Of a DNA stretch of 64,000 nucleotides, positions 22,479 through 33,360 are shown piece after piece. A program made the position numbers and the translations under genes. A model generated the notes under the pieces. That model was not told where the DNA came from, did no database searches, and saw nothing but the letters and a program-made list of their open reading frames with translations. How positions within the stretch are numbered: the first letter of the stretch is position 1; each line of letters begins with the position of its first letter. This DNA comes from Drosophila persimilis (lineage: Eukaryota; Arthropoda; Insecta; Diptera; Drosophilidae). Location: NCBI RefSeq assembly GCF_003286085.1, contig NW_020825379.1, forward strand, positions 167,303-231,302. The letters run 5' to 3'.

Positions 22479-23575
22479 TATACCCGATACTCAAAATGAG
22501 TATTGGGGTATATTAGATTTGTGGTAAAAGTGGATGTGTGTAACGTCCAGAAGGAATCGTTTCCGACCCTATAAAGTATATACATATATTCTTGATCAGC
22601 ATCAATAGCCGAGTCGATTGAGCCCTGTCTGTCTGTCCGTCCGTCCGTCTGTCCGTCTGTCCGTCCCCTTCAGCGCCTAATGCTCAAAGACTATAAGAGC
22701 TAGAGCAACGATGTTTTGGATCCAGACTTCTGTGATATGTCACTGCTCCAAAAATATTTCAAAACTTTGCCCCGCCCACTTCCGCCCCCACAAAGGGCGA
22801 AAATCTGTGGCATCCACAATTTCGACGATACGAGAAAACTAAAAACGCAGAATCGTAGAAGATGACTATATCTTCTAGAGTGCAAAATCTGAACCAGATC
22901 GTATAATTATTACAGCCAGAATCACGAAAACAATTTCACTCTTTCTCGCTCTGTCTCACTCTAACACACAGGTTTCATGGTCGGTTTTGCCAATTGCAAA
23001 ATATGAGTTCAAGGATCTCAGAACCTATAAAAGCCAGAGCAACCAAATTTGGTATCCACACTCCTGTGATATCGGACCTTGACCGTTTCCTGTCCAAATT
23101 TCGCCACACCCCCTTCCGCCCCCGCAAAGGACGAAAATCTGAGGCAACCACAAATCTCAGAGACTATTAAGGCTAGAGTAACCAAATTTGGTGCACACAC
23201 TCCTTTAAGATGTCACTATAAAACGTATATCTCAGAATTTCGCCCCACCCCCATCCGCCCCCACAAAGGACGAAAATCTGTTGCATCCACAATATTGCAG
23301 ATTTGAGAAAACTAAAAACGCAGAATCATAGATAATGACCATATCTATTAGATTGCTGAATCTGGATCAGATCAGACCATTTTTTTTAGCCAAAAGGAAC
23401 AAATCAATTTGCAGTGGCTACGCAGCGCCCGACGTCACGCTCAGACTGATTTTCTGTCTCTCTCGCACGCACTCTTTGTCGTGTCGTTAAATATTAGCGG
23501 CGTCTGCCGGAGGAGAGCCATACTGACTTAGTATCGGGTATAACCTTAGAGTTGCGGTGTCCGCAGCAACTCACA
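22479..23575 (-). repeat. LTR-X unit 5
   Basis: Left part matches units 3-4; from about 23085 it changes to the subtype found in units 6-10 (for example TTTCCTGTCC). This suggests an exchange between subtypes inside the unit. It is inverted relative to unit 6. Confidence 0.82.
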
Positions 23576-23686
23576 ACGTTCCCCCTCGTTTTTTTTATTA
23601 TTGAAAAGAATAAACGAATAGCAGATAATTTAAAAAAAAAACCCCCCAACAATGTAGAAACCAATTTTTGAGAGAAAATCATCACC

Positions 23687-23932
23687 ATGGGTTGGTTCGG
23701 TTCTGACGATAGTCAGACCAAAGACAATACGGCCAATGTGGTCAATAATGTCAAAATAATAGACCACAGGGATGATCTCAATCCATTCTGGTTATTACTT
23801 CTGATTTTAACCATTGTCAGTGTTTTACAATTCCTTTTAACATTGTATGTAAAACATAATAACATAATTAACGAGGGGGAACGTTGTGAGTTGCTGCGGA
23901 CACCGCAACTCTACGGTTATACCCGATACTAA
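23687..23932 (+). CDS. small myristoylation-motif membrane ORF, copy 1
   Basis: An 81-residue frame beginning MGWFGSDD, which fits the N-myristoylation pattern (Gly2, Ser6), followed by a polar segment (ANVVNNVKIIDH) and one hydrophobic segment (FWLLLLILTIVSVLQFLL, about 34-53). The last 19 codons read through the polypurine tract into LTR-X, so the real stop of the ancestral gene is unclear. It lies directly upstream of the LTR, where an accessory or env-like gene would sit. Function not recognised. Confidence 0.6.
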   Translation: MGWFGSDDSQTKDNTANVVNNVKIIDHRDDLNPFWLLLLILTIVSVLQFLLTLYVKHNNIINEGERCELLRTPQLYGYTRY

Positions 23933-24976
23933 GTCAGTATGGCTCTCCTCCGGCAGACGCCGCTAATATTTAACGACACGACAAAGAGTGCGTGCGAGAG
24001 AGACAGAAAATCAGTCTGAGCGTGACGTCGGGCGCTGCGTAGCCACTGCAAATTGATTTGTTCCTTTTGGCTATAAAAATGATCTGATCTGATCCAGATT
24101 CAGCAATCTAATAGATATGGTCATTATCTATGATTCTGCGTTTTTAGTTTTCTCAAATCTGCAATATTGTGGATGCAACAGATTTTCGTCCTTTGTGGGG
24201 GCGGATGGGGGTGGGGCGAAATTCTGAGATATACATTTTATAGTGACATCTTAAAGGAGTGTGAGTACCAAATTTGGTTACTCTAGCCTTAATAGTCTCT
24301 GAGATTTGTGGTTGCCTCAGATTTTCGTCCTTTGCGGGGGCGGAAGGGGGTGTGGCGAAATTTGGACAGGAAACGGTCAAGGTCCGATATCACAGGAGTG
24401 TGGATACCAAATTTGGTTGCTCTGGCTTTTATAGGTTCTGAGATCCTTGAACTCATATTTTGCAATTGGCAAAACCGACCATGAAACCTGTGTGTTAGAG
24501 TGAGACAGAGCGAGAAAGAGTGATATTGTTTTCGTGATTCTGGCTGTAATAATTATACGATCTGGTTCAGATTTTACACTCTAGAAGATATAGTCATCTT
24601 CTACGATTCTGCGTTTTTAGTTTTCTCGTATCGTCGAAATTGTGGATGCCACAGATTTTCGCCCTTTGTGGGGGCGGAAGTGGGCGGGGCAAAGTTTTGA
24701 AATATTTTTGGAGCAGTGACATATCACAGAAGTCTGGATCCAAAACATCGTTGCTCTAGCTCTTATAGTCTTTGAGCATTAGGCGCTGAAGGGGACGGAC
24801 AGACGGACAGACGGACGGACGGACAGACAGACAGGGCTCAATCGACTCGGCTATTGATGCTGATCAAGAATATATATACTTTATAGGGTCGGAAACGATT
24901 CCTTCTGGACGTTACACACATCCACTTTTACCACAAATCTAATATACCCCAATACTCATTTTGAGTATCGGGTATA
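23885..24976 (+). repeat. LTR-X unit 6, inverted relative to units 1-5
   Basis: Plus-oriented LTR starting TGTGAGTTGCTGCGGAC after the purine tract AACGAGGGGGAACG and ending GAGTATCGGGTATA. With unit 5 it forms a large inverted repeat around the small ORF. Confidence 0.82.
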
Positions 24977-25236
24977 AAAACGTAGAATCATAGATAATGA
25001 CCATATCTATTAGATTGCTGAATCAGGATCAGATCAGATCATTTTTATAGCCAAAAGGAACAAATCAATTTGCAGTGGCTACGCAGCGCCCGACGTCACG
25101 CTCAGACTGATTTTCTGTCTCTCTCGCACGCACTCTTTGTCGTGTCGTTAAATATTAGCGGCGTCTGCCGGAGGAGAGCCATACTGACTTAGTATCGGGT
25201 ATAACCGTAGAGTTGCGGTGTCCGCAGCAACTCACA
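24977..25236 (-). repeat. LTR-X unit 7, partial
   Basis: Only the last quarter of a minus-oriented unit, joined to the end of unit 6 at TATAAAAACG. Confidence 0.75.
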
Positions 25237-25434
25237 ACGTTCCCCCTCGTTAATTATGTTATTATGTTTTACATACAATGTTAAAAGGAATTGTAAAACA
25301 CTGACAATGGTTAAAATCAGAAGTAATAACCAGAATGGATTGAGATCATCCCTGTGGTCTATTATTTTGACATTATTGACCACATTGGCCGTATTGTCTT
25401 TGGTCTGACTATCGTCAGAACCGAACCAACCCAT
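25189..25434 (-). CDS. small myristoylation-motif membrane ORF, copy 2
   Basis: Identical in translation to the copy at 23687-23932, on the opposite strand. It is part of a 1662-bp direct repeat with copy 3. Again it reads into the LTR-X sequence at its 3' end. Confidence 0.6.
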   Translation of the reverse strand: MGWFGSDDSQTKDNTANVVNNVKIIDHRDDLNPFWLLLLILTIVSVLQFLLTLYVKHNNIINEGERCELLRTPQLYGYTRY

Positions 25435-25545
25435 GGTGATGATTTTCTCTCAAAAATTGGTTTCTACATTGTTGGGGGGTTTTTTTTTTAAATTATCTGC
25501 TATTCGTTTATTCTTTTCAATAATAAAAAAAACGAGGGGGAACGT

Positions 25546-26638
25546 TGTGAGTTGCTGCGGACACCGCAACTCTAAGGTTATACCCGATACTAAGTCAGTA
25601 TGGCTCTCCTCCGGCAGACGCCGCTAATATTTAACGACACGACAAAGAGTGCGTGCGAGAGAGACAGAAAATCAGTCTGAGCGTGACGTCGGGCGCTGCG
25701 TAGCCACTGCAAATTGATTTGTTCCTTTTGGCTAAAAAAAATGGTCTGATCTGATCCAGATTCAGCAATCTAATAGATATGGTCATTATCTATGATTCTG
25801 CGTTTTTAGTTTTCTCAAATCTGCAATATTGTGGATGCAACAGATTTTCGTCCTTTGTGGGGGCGGATGGGGGTGGGGCGAAATTCTGAGATATACGTTT
25901 TATAGTGACATCTTAAAGGAGTGTGTGCACCAAATTTGGTTACTCTAGCCTTAATAGTCTCTGAGATTTGTGGTTGCCTCAGATTTTCGTCCTTTGCGGG
26001 GGCGGAAGGGGGTGTGGCGAAATTTGGACAGGAAACGGTCAAGGTCCGATATCACAGGAGTGTGGATACCAAATTTGGTTGCTCTGGCTTTTATAGGTTC
26101 TGAGATCCTTGAACTCATATTTTGCAATTGGCAAAACCGACCATGAAACCTGTGTGTTAGAGTGAGACAGAGCGAGAAAGAGTGATATTGTTTTCGTGAT
26201 TCTGGCTGTAATAATTATACGATCTGGTTCAGATTTTACACTCTAGAAGATATAGTCATCTTCTACGATTCTGCGTTTTTAGTTTTCTCGTATCGTCGAA
26301 ATTGTGGATGCCACAGATTTTCGCCCTTTGTGGGGGCGGAAGTGGGCGGGGCAAAGTTTTGAAATATTTTTGGAGCAGTGACATATCACAGAAGTCTGGA
26401 TCCAAAACATCGTTGCTCTAGCTCTTATAGTCTTTGAGCATTAGGCGCTGAAGGGGACGGACAGACGGACAGACGGACGGACGGACAGACAGACAGGGCT
26501 CAATCGACTCGGCTATTGATGCTGATCAAGAATATATATACTTTATAGGGTCGGAAACGATTCCTTCTGGACGTTACACACATCCACTTTTACCACAAAT
26601 CTAATATACCCCAATACTCATTTTGAGTATCGGGTATA
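25546..26638 (+). repeat. LTR-X unit 8
   Basis: Plus-oriented full-length unit of the unit 6 subtype, following AAAAAAAACGAGGGGG. Confidence 0.82.
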
Positions 26639-26898
26639 AAAACGTAGAATCATAGATAATGACCATATCTATTAGATTGCTGAATCAGGATCAGATCAGA
26701 TCATTTTTATAGCCAAAAGGAACAAATCAATTTGCAGTGGCTACGCAGCGCCCGACGTCACGCTCAGACTGATTTTCTGTCTCTCTCGCACGCACTCTTT
26801 GTCGTGTCGTTAAATATTAGCGGCGTCTGCCGGAGGAGAGCCATACTGACTTAGTATCGGGTATAACCGTAGAGTTGCGGTGTCCGCAGCAACTCACA
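26639..26898 (-). repeat. LTR-X unit 9, partial
   Basis: Repeats unit 7 one 1662-bp period downstream, with the same junction to the preceding unit. Confidence 0.75.
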
Positions 26899-27096
26899 AC
26901 GTTCCCCCTCGTTAATTATGTTATTATGTTTTACATACAATGTTAAAAGGAATTGTAAAACACTGACAATGGTTAATATCAGAAGTAATAACCAGAATGG
27001 ATTGAGATCATCCCTGTGGTCTATTATTTTGACATTATTGACCACATTGGCCGTATTGTCTTTGGTCTGACTATCGTCAGAACCGAACCAACCCAT
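26851..27096 (-). CDS. small myristoylation-motif membrane ORF, copy 3
   Basis: Same 81-residue protein as copies 1 and 2, exactly 1662 bp from copy 2. The conserved translation among three copies reflects recent amplification and need not reflect selection. Confidence 0.6.
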   Translation of the reverse strand: MGWFGSDDSQTKDNTANVVNNVKIIDHRDDLNPFWLLLLILTIVSVLQFLLTLYVKHNNIINEGERCELLRTPQLYGYTRY

Positions 27097-27207
27097 GGTG
27101 ATGATTTTCTCTCAAAAATTGGTTTCTACATTGTTGGGGGGTTTTTTTTTTAAATTATCTGCTATTCGTTTATTCTTTTCAATAATAAAAAAAACGAGGG
27201 GGAACGT

Positions 27208-27631
27208 TGTGAGTTGCTGCGGACACCGCAACTCTAAGGTTATACCCGATACTAAGTCAGTATGGCTCTCCTCCGGCAGACGCCGGATGTGGAATTGTGG
27301 ATGCCACAGATTTTCGCCCTTTGTGGGGGCGGAAGTGGGCGGGGCAAAGTTTTGAAATATTTTTGGAGCAGTGACATATCACAGAAGTCTGGATCCAAAA
27401 CATCGTTGCTCTAGCTCTTATAGTCTTTGAGCATTAGGCGCTGAAGGGGACGGACAGACGGACAGACGGACGGACGGACAGACAGACAGGGCTCAATCGA
27501 CTCGGCTATTGATGCTGATCAAGAATATATATACTTTATAGGGTCGGAAACGATTCCTTCTGGACGTTACACACCTCCACTTTTACCACAAATCTAATAT
27601 ACCCCAATACTCATTTTGAGTATCGGGTATA
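27208..27631 (+). repeat. LTR-X unit 10, internally deleted
   Basis: Has both ends of the LTR, but jumps at about 27285 from CGGCAGACGCCG to the last third of the unit, losing about 670 bp. It ends the array. Confidence 0.8.
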
Positions 27632-27715
27632 ATTATTAAAAATTTATTAAAAATTTATTAAAAATTATTAAAAAAATTTTTTTATATGAACACACATATC
27701 TATTAGATATATATA
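27632..27715. repeat. AT-rich spacer
   Basis: Short A/T tract with repeated ATTAAAAATTT, ending in the TATAT target of G2. Confidence 0.6.
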
Positions 27716-28535
27716 GTTAAATATGCGACACTGCAGTTTGCGTTATAAAAAAGATTTTATTCTTTCACTTAAACTTAGTGCACATTGATTAGTTATTTCC
27801 CCGACGATGACTTATGTCTAGTGTCTTGAACGGAATTAACTTATGTTGAATTCTCCGACGGTGTCGCGATTGACGTTTGTCTTGAACAGAACTAACTTAT
27901 GTTGAATTCTCCGACGGTGTCGCGATTGACGTTTGTCTTGAACAGAACTAACTTATGTTGAATTCTCCGACGGTGTCGCGATTGACGTTTGTCTTGAACA
28001 GAACTAATTTGCCTTCCCAAATGTAGACTATTTATATGATGATGCTCGGCTTGGGATTCGGATTTGGATTCGGAGGCGTTGGCTTCGACTTCGGCTTTGG
28101 AGTTGGAGTACGTGACTCGATCGATATGTGGGAAAGGCGGCTTTTGATGAAAGGCTTCCGCTGCGTATGATCGGTGTTGCATTACTTGGGGTGGCTGAAG
28201 ATAGGGCCTCTGATTGGTCAGCTACGATGGCGTGGTTCTTGAGAATCGATTAGTAATTGATCTCTGAAGAGTGGCGTGATTCTAGAGCGGCTGGATTTAG
28301 TGCGGCTGGATTCAGTGCGGCTGGATTCTAATGCGGCATCTATTGTTTTATGTTCCACTTCTAGCTTAGGGTGTTTGTTTACATTGCCTGCAAACGGTTA
28401 CGCGTGGTCCATTTCGAGCGTGAGATTGTTTATGGGTTTTCGAAGCTGAGAGTGTCGGATTGTTTATAGTATTGTGGGTGCAGGGTAATAGACATAGACA
28501 AGGGTATGCGGAGCATGGACTATAGATATGTCACT
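27716..28535 (-). repeat. G2 3' LTR
   Basis: In element sense AGTGACATAT...ATTTAACT. It contains a 56-bp sequence in three tandem copies (about 27822-27989). A 96-residue frame inside it (27892-28182) is present in both LTRs and looks non-coding. Confidence 0.85.
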
Positions 28536-28562
28536 CCCCCATTGTTAGATTTAAGCCTGTCC

Positions 28563-29705
28563 TCAGGCGATTATCCTTGGATATAGTTCGGGTGTGTCTA
28601 AAACTGTGCCTGCTGGGGATTCTTCGTCTTCGTCTAAGGATGTTTCTATGTGCGGGTTGGTTTTAGGCTTATTGCTTTTACTTAGACTAAACAATTTGTA
28701 GCTTAATCCTATTATGATTATGACAAATAGTAGTATTAAGCTTACATGTAATACATTATTTAATTGCGTACTTTCTATTACAATTTCTTTGGTTTGCAAA
28801 TAAGACAGTGGTTTAATTTTTGTTACGTTATTGTTGATGTATATGCTCTGTGCAAATTCTGGTATTGAGTTGGATATTAAGAACTCGTTTAATTGTACGC
28901 TGCAATTATGTATTTTTATTAATGCGTTACCTTCTACTTTTATTTCTTGGTTTAGGCAATCTTGGTTAAATAAGGTTTTAGGTAATTTCCAAGTTAACAA
29001 TATATTGGGTGCTATGAAATTTATTTGGAAGTTTTGGTGTGCCTTGGTGTATGGACATTTTGTTTCTACTTGTTTGACTATTCCTGAAATACATTCGTCA
29101 TTTATTTTTCGTTTCGATTCTTTTTCATATACCTCGTTTTCTAGAATGTAATAATTGTTTTGCGTTAGATCAGTGAGGATGTTATTATCTTCATCTGGAT
29201 ATGGAACAATTTTAAGTATAGGAATATTTCTGATCTCTCGTGGGATGTTGGAAATTATTAGTATTTCGTTAGTGTCTGATTTCAACCAAGTAGATGTTTT
29301 AATATTTAATAGTTTCTCTGAATCGATGTGTTTCAGGTAATCTTGCCTCAATAATTTCGGATTAAAGATACCTAATCTTGTTAGCTGCATGCCTAATTCG
29401 ATATCCTCTATGTACTCAGTAAAATGTTGAAGGTTAAATATTAATATTTCTAGTTGTTTATTTCTGTCATTATCTTTGTTTAACTTATTGACAACTTCTA
29501 TGCCGGAATTTACTGCTTGAATTATTAAGTTTAATTCGTTAACTTGAACACTGTGGCTAGCCAGATTGTCTAATTTCCCTTCTAATTCGACCTTATCATC
29601 TTGATCTAACGTTCCAAATAGATATTTATATATTGTGCCTACTGCATTTATAAGGCCTCTTCTGTTTCTTTTGGCTATTTTTATGCCGTTGAATTCACGT
29701 TGCAA
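28563..29705 (-). pseudogene. G2 envelope protein, main part
   Basis: Errantiviral envelope glycoprotein of the class related to baculovirus F proteins. A furin-type cleavage site (KRNRR) near the start is followed at once by the fusion-peptide-like segment (GLINAVGTIYKYLFG); a long ectodomain with several Cys follows, then a transmembrane segment near residues 318-340 (SLILLFVIIIIGLSYKLF) and an acidic cytoplasmic tail. It is in the same phase as the upstream gag-env frame, separated by one TAA at 29706-29708. It ends 28 bp from the 3' LTR. Confidence 0.88.
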
Positions 29706-30323
29706 TTACTCGACTAAATATTGAACTTGGATTTCGTTATCAAATTGGGTTGCCTGTTCTAGTAAACTCTGGTATGTTTCATCTGTTTTTGTTATATTAA
29801 TTGTTAGATAGTGGTATTCATAGTTAATGGGTATGTTAATGGTATTCGTTTTGAATATGAGATATACATTCCTTGAGTTGATGGGATCTATCTCTGTATT
29901 CTGTCCGGTAGCTTGTAGGACGGTGAACATTAGTAAGATTATAATCTTAATTATGTTGTAGGTCCGGATTCCCAGTACTCTGTTCGGGTACTGAATACTC
30001 CCATTGAATTTGGTGTCGTGTAATTGTTGTAGTAGCGTCTCGTATGGAGTGTGGTTGTTGAATTTGCTGATTAGGGCTTCCTTTAGATCACTCCAGGTGT
30101 TGGGTTGAAGGCTCTGTGATAAAAGTTGTGCTCGTCCGCACAGTTGACCCTCAGTGGCTCCGTACATGATGCTTTGTTGTCGGAGGTCTTCTGTTGGGTA
30201 CAATCCGGAGATGTACTCAATTCTGCTTATGAACGAACTCAGACGTTCTTGGCATCCGTCGTATGGTGGAATTTGCCTGATTGACTTCAAGGCTTGGTTC
30301 AGGTTTATTTCTGATAGCGGCAT
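29706..30323 (-). pseudogene. G2 Gag N-terminus fused to envelope N-terminus
   Basis: A 205-residue frame. Residues 1-110 match the start of G4 Gag (MPLSEINLNQALKSIRQIPP; GLYPTEDLRQQ; HTPYETLLQQL). From residue 111 the sequence is a hydrophobic signal-peptide-like segment (IIKIIILLMFTVLQATGQ) and the start of an envelope surface subunit. The switch is at 29992/29993, exactly where G4 has GTAAGT at 45331. One in-frame TAA at the end separates it from the main Env frame. Confidence 0.87.
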
Positions 30324-30523
30324 GTTGATTTGTTTTTATTTATTGGTTTTTTCTAATATTAATTGAGTTTGAATCGTGTGTAGATTCTTTGGCGGATCTC
30401 TTTAGTATTAGCGTTACTTTTTCTCTGATCACTGTAGGTTATTACGCACTGTAACTGTCACTACGCCAATTGATCGTCTTAAAAAAAGGGTTCACTTTTA
30501 ACTGAGATCCTACCGACTGCGCC
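30324..30523 (-). promoter_or_regulatory. G2 leader with tRNA-Ser-type primer site
   Basis: In element sense GGCGCAGTCGGTAGGAT directly follows the 5' LTR (about 30507-30523), the same site as in G4. The rest is untranslated leader before the gag ATG at 30323. Confidence 0.8.
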
Positions 30524-31345
30524 AGTTAAATATGCGACACTGCAGTTTGCGTTTTAAAAAAGATTTTATTCTTTCACTTAAACTTAGTGCACATTGATTA
30601 GTTATTTCCCCGACGATGACTTATGTCTAGTGTCTTGAACGGAATTAACTTATGTTGAATTCTCCGACGGTGTCGCGATTGACGTTTGTCTTGAACAGAA
30701 CTAACTTATGTTGAATTCTCCGACGGTGTCGCGATTGACGTTTGTCTTGAACAGAACTAACTTATGTTGAATTCTCCGACGGTGTCGCGATTGACGTTTG
30801 TCTTGAACAGAACTAATTTGCCTTCCCAAATGTAGACTATTTATATGATGATGCTCGGCTTGGGATTCGGATTTGGATTCGGAGGCGTTGGCTTCGACTT
30901 CGGCTTTGGAGTTGGAGTACGTGACTCGATCGATATGTGGGAAAGGCGGCTTTTGATGAAAGGCTTCCGCTGCGTATGATCGGTGTTGCATTACTTGGGG
31001 GTGGCTGAAGATAGGGCCTCTGATTGGTCAGCTACGATGGCGTGGTTCTTGAGAATCGATTAGTAATTGATCTCTGAAGAGTGGCGTGATTCTAGAGCGG
31101 CTGGATTTAGTGCGGCTGGATTCAGTGCGGCTGGATTCTAATGCGGCATCTATTGTTTTATGTTCCACTTCTAGCTTAGGGTGTTTGTTTACATTGCCTG
31201 AAATCGGTTACGCGTGGTCCATTTCGAGCGTGAGATTGTTTATGGGTTTTCGAAGCTGAGAGTGTCGGATTGTTTATAGTATTGTGGGTGCAGGGTAATA
31301 GACATAGACAAGGGTATGCGGAGCATGGACTATAGATATGTCACT
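30524..31345 (-). repeat. G2 5' LTR
   Basis: Copy of 27716-28535 with a few base differences and one-base length changes. It is followed by a (TA)n run that provides the ATAT target. Confidence 0.85.
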
Positions 31346-32136
31346 ATATATATATATATATATATATAAATGAGAGAATAAGAATCGACATCGTAAACAA
31401 AAGCTAGATCAGACTGGGGTGCATTATACATACTGAGCAGACGGGTTTGAATCATTATGCGTTGTATGCATATCTACACTTTCAAGCCAATAGGCTCTTT
31501 TGACCAAACTACTTTTCGCTGTACATAATTACTCCGGCGTTATTGTCTTACGCTGATCGTTGGGCCCAATGATGTCGTAGATGTTGACCGCAGCTGTTTA
31601 AAATATGAAAATCATAAATATATAATGCATACAATACAATTACGCTACAAACACCGTCGCATAGTCATCAGCCAGTTCTTTTGGTTTTCATAATACAGAC
31701 AGAAATTTAATTGTTATGCTCTATCGCGAAAATTGAACCAAAAAGTAACAAACGAAAGACAATTTTGTGTGCATATGCACATATGTATGTAGATATGTAC
31801 GCGCGTAACATCAAAGAGGGGTGTTAATAAAGTTTCAGTTACATTACGTTAAATTACTGATGTTTATGCGTTGGAACTTGATAATGAATTAAATGTAAAT
31901 TGGACAAAGCTCGATCCCGTGCGGCTGCTTTGTTGACTCTTGCCCGCCTGAAGTTGGTTAGAGGTCAACAGGTGCGATGTATATGGTTCCTGGCCGTACT
32001 GACGAATCTTCCGTCAAGCCTATATTTAGTTATTTATGACTGAGCAGCACTAAATATACTTGGCGATTGAGGCTGATCTGGTTCACTTGGATCTTTGGAG
32101 ATTCCGAACTCGGTGGTAATATAAGGTCCAGAAAAG
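31346..32136. other. unassigned flank with (TA)n
   Basis: Starts with about 24 bases of TA repeat, then mixed sequence without a supported reading frame. Possibly host DNA, or a decayed part of the upstream end of BEL-2. No gene seen. Confidence 0.4.
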
Positions 32137-33150
32137 ATGAATTATGGTTGGAGTTGGAGATTTGAACACATTCTGGCCAGAGCTCTGCTCGACTCTGGAT
32201 CACAAACAAATTTCATTACCGAGGACCTCGCTAATCGCTTACAGATCCGTAGAGATGAGTCCTGTATTAACTTGCTTGGAATTGGTGAATCTAATTCTCA
32301 AGTAAAGGATAAAATACACACAGTGGTGAAGTCGCGAATAAATGGTAGTGAGTTCTCCTTTGATTTTTGGATCCTGAAATCAATTTCAGGTTATCACCCA
32401 GAGAACCTACCACTGGCAGACCCTTATTTCTACAAGCCACAAAGAATAGATATGTTAATTGGAGCAGAATCGTTCTTTGAATTATTAGCTGTTGGTCAAA
32501 TTAAACAAGATCCTGACTTTCCAACTCTTCAGAAAACCCTTCTTGGTTGGGTTGTGTCGGGAAAATATGTTTCCAGCAGTTCTGCTCCTCAAATTACAAA
32601 CAGTTTGAGTTGCAGTGAAGAGTTGCTAGAATCCATCGATAGGACCTTGAAAAAGTTTTGGTCACTGGAAGAAATGCCATCTACCAAGAAAATTGCCACA
32701 CCTGAGCACAAGCTATGTGAAGAACACTATCGTAGGACGACTCAGGTACTATCATCAGGTCGGTTCGAAGTAAGGCTCCCGTTTAAATCAGATCCAAATT
32801 GTTTAGGCAACTCCTTTGAGGTTGCGAAACGGCGGTTTTTGTCGCTTGAAAGACGATTGCATCGTGACCCTGAGTTGAAGAAAATGTACTTGGAATTCAT
32901 GGAAGAGTACCTCTCCTTAGGTCATATGTCTCCTACTGACAATACGATTCCTTCTACTCCACACTACGTAATTCCTCATCAGTGTGTTCTGAGGCCCCAA
33001 AGTACGTCTACCAAGCTCCGAGTCGTGTTCGATGCTTCGTCCAAGACGTCCTCACAGGTGGCCTTAAATGACATTCTGATGGTGGGACCTACCATTCAAG
33101 AGGAATTATACTCGACACTGCTCCGTTTCCGTCTGCAGCAGTTGCCCTGA
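32137..33150 (+). pseudogene. BEL-2 protease (DUF1758) and start of RT
   Basis: Begins within a DUF1758-type aspartic protease with RALLDSGSQTNFI, then GESFF-like spacing and LGWVVSGKY, followed by the RT N-terminus (KLRVVFDASSKTS, ALNDILMVGPT). The first residues to the ATG at 32137 do not resemble the family, so the ATG is probably accidental. The frame is lost near 33130. Confidence 0.82.
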
Positions 33151-33360
33151 CTGCTGATGTTAAAAAGATGTATAGCCAAGTGATGGTGAACGAAGCGGAT
33201 CGGCAGTTTCAGCTCATAGTGTGGAGAAGAGACCCTTCTGAATCCTTGAGATTATACAAGCTCAACACTGTAACCTATGGGACTGGACCAGCCCCATTCT
33301 TAGCTATCCGGTGTTTCAAAAGGTTGAGTGAGTCTGCGAAGCTCTCATTCTCTAACAGCT
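33151..33360 (+). pseudogene. BEL-2 RT palm fragment
   Basis: Frame with DVKKMYSQV and VTYGTGPAPFLAIRC, which are the palm and following segments of BEL/Pao RT. It ends shortly before the catalytic YVDD, which is in the next frame. Confidence 0.8.

Larger units (their letters stand above)
27716..31345 (-). mobile_element. G2, LTR-bounded gag'-env element (errantivirus-derived)
   Basis: Two LTRs of about 820 bp (27716-28535, 30524-31345) surround a 2-kb interior with the first ~110 codons of gag joined to env; protease, RT, RNase H and integrase are absent. A polypurine tract (AATGGGGG) abuts the 3' LTR and a tRNA-Ser-type primer site abuts the 5' LTR. It is flanked by ATAT on both sides, the target usual for the 17.6/297 group. 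The LTRs differ at only a few bases. The gag-env junction matches a splice donor in G4, so this looks like a copy of spliced env RNA. Confidence 0.85.

Noticed and set aside
19223..23306. 60-75-residue ORFs recurring in each LTR-X unit
   Set aside because: They recur only because the units repeat; they lie on both strands in LTR sequence and have no protein features.
17861..23575. Tandem units as a CRISPR-like array or a cellular satellite
   Set aside because: Unit length (1159 bp), purine tract at one end, and linkage to gag-protease at 36501-37944 identify the unit as an LTR.
27892..28182. 96-residue ORF in G2 LTR (also 30701-30991)
   Set aside because: It lies within the LTR, is partly made by the 56-bp repeats, and shows no domain.
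31346..32136. Host gene or exon in the unassigned flank
   Set aside because: No sustained reading frame or splice-site pattern supported; left unassigned.
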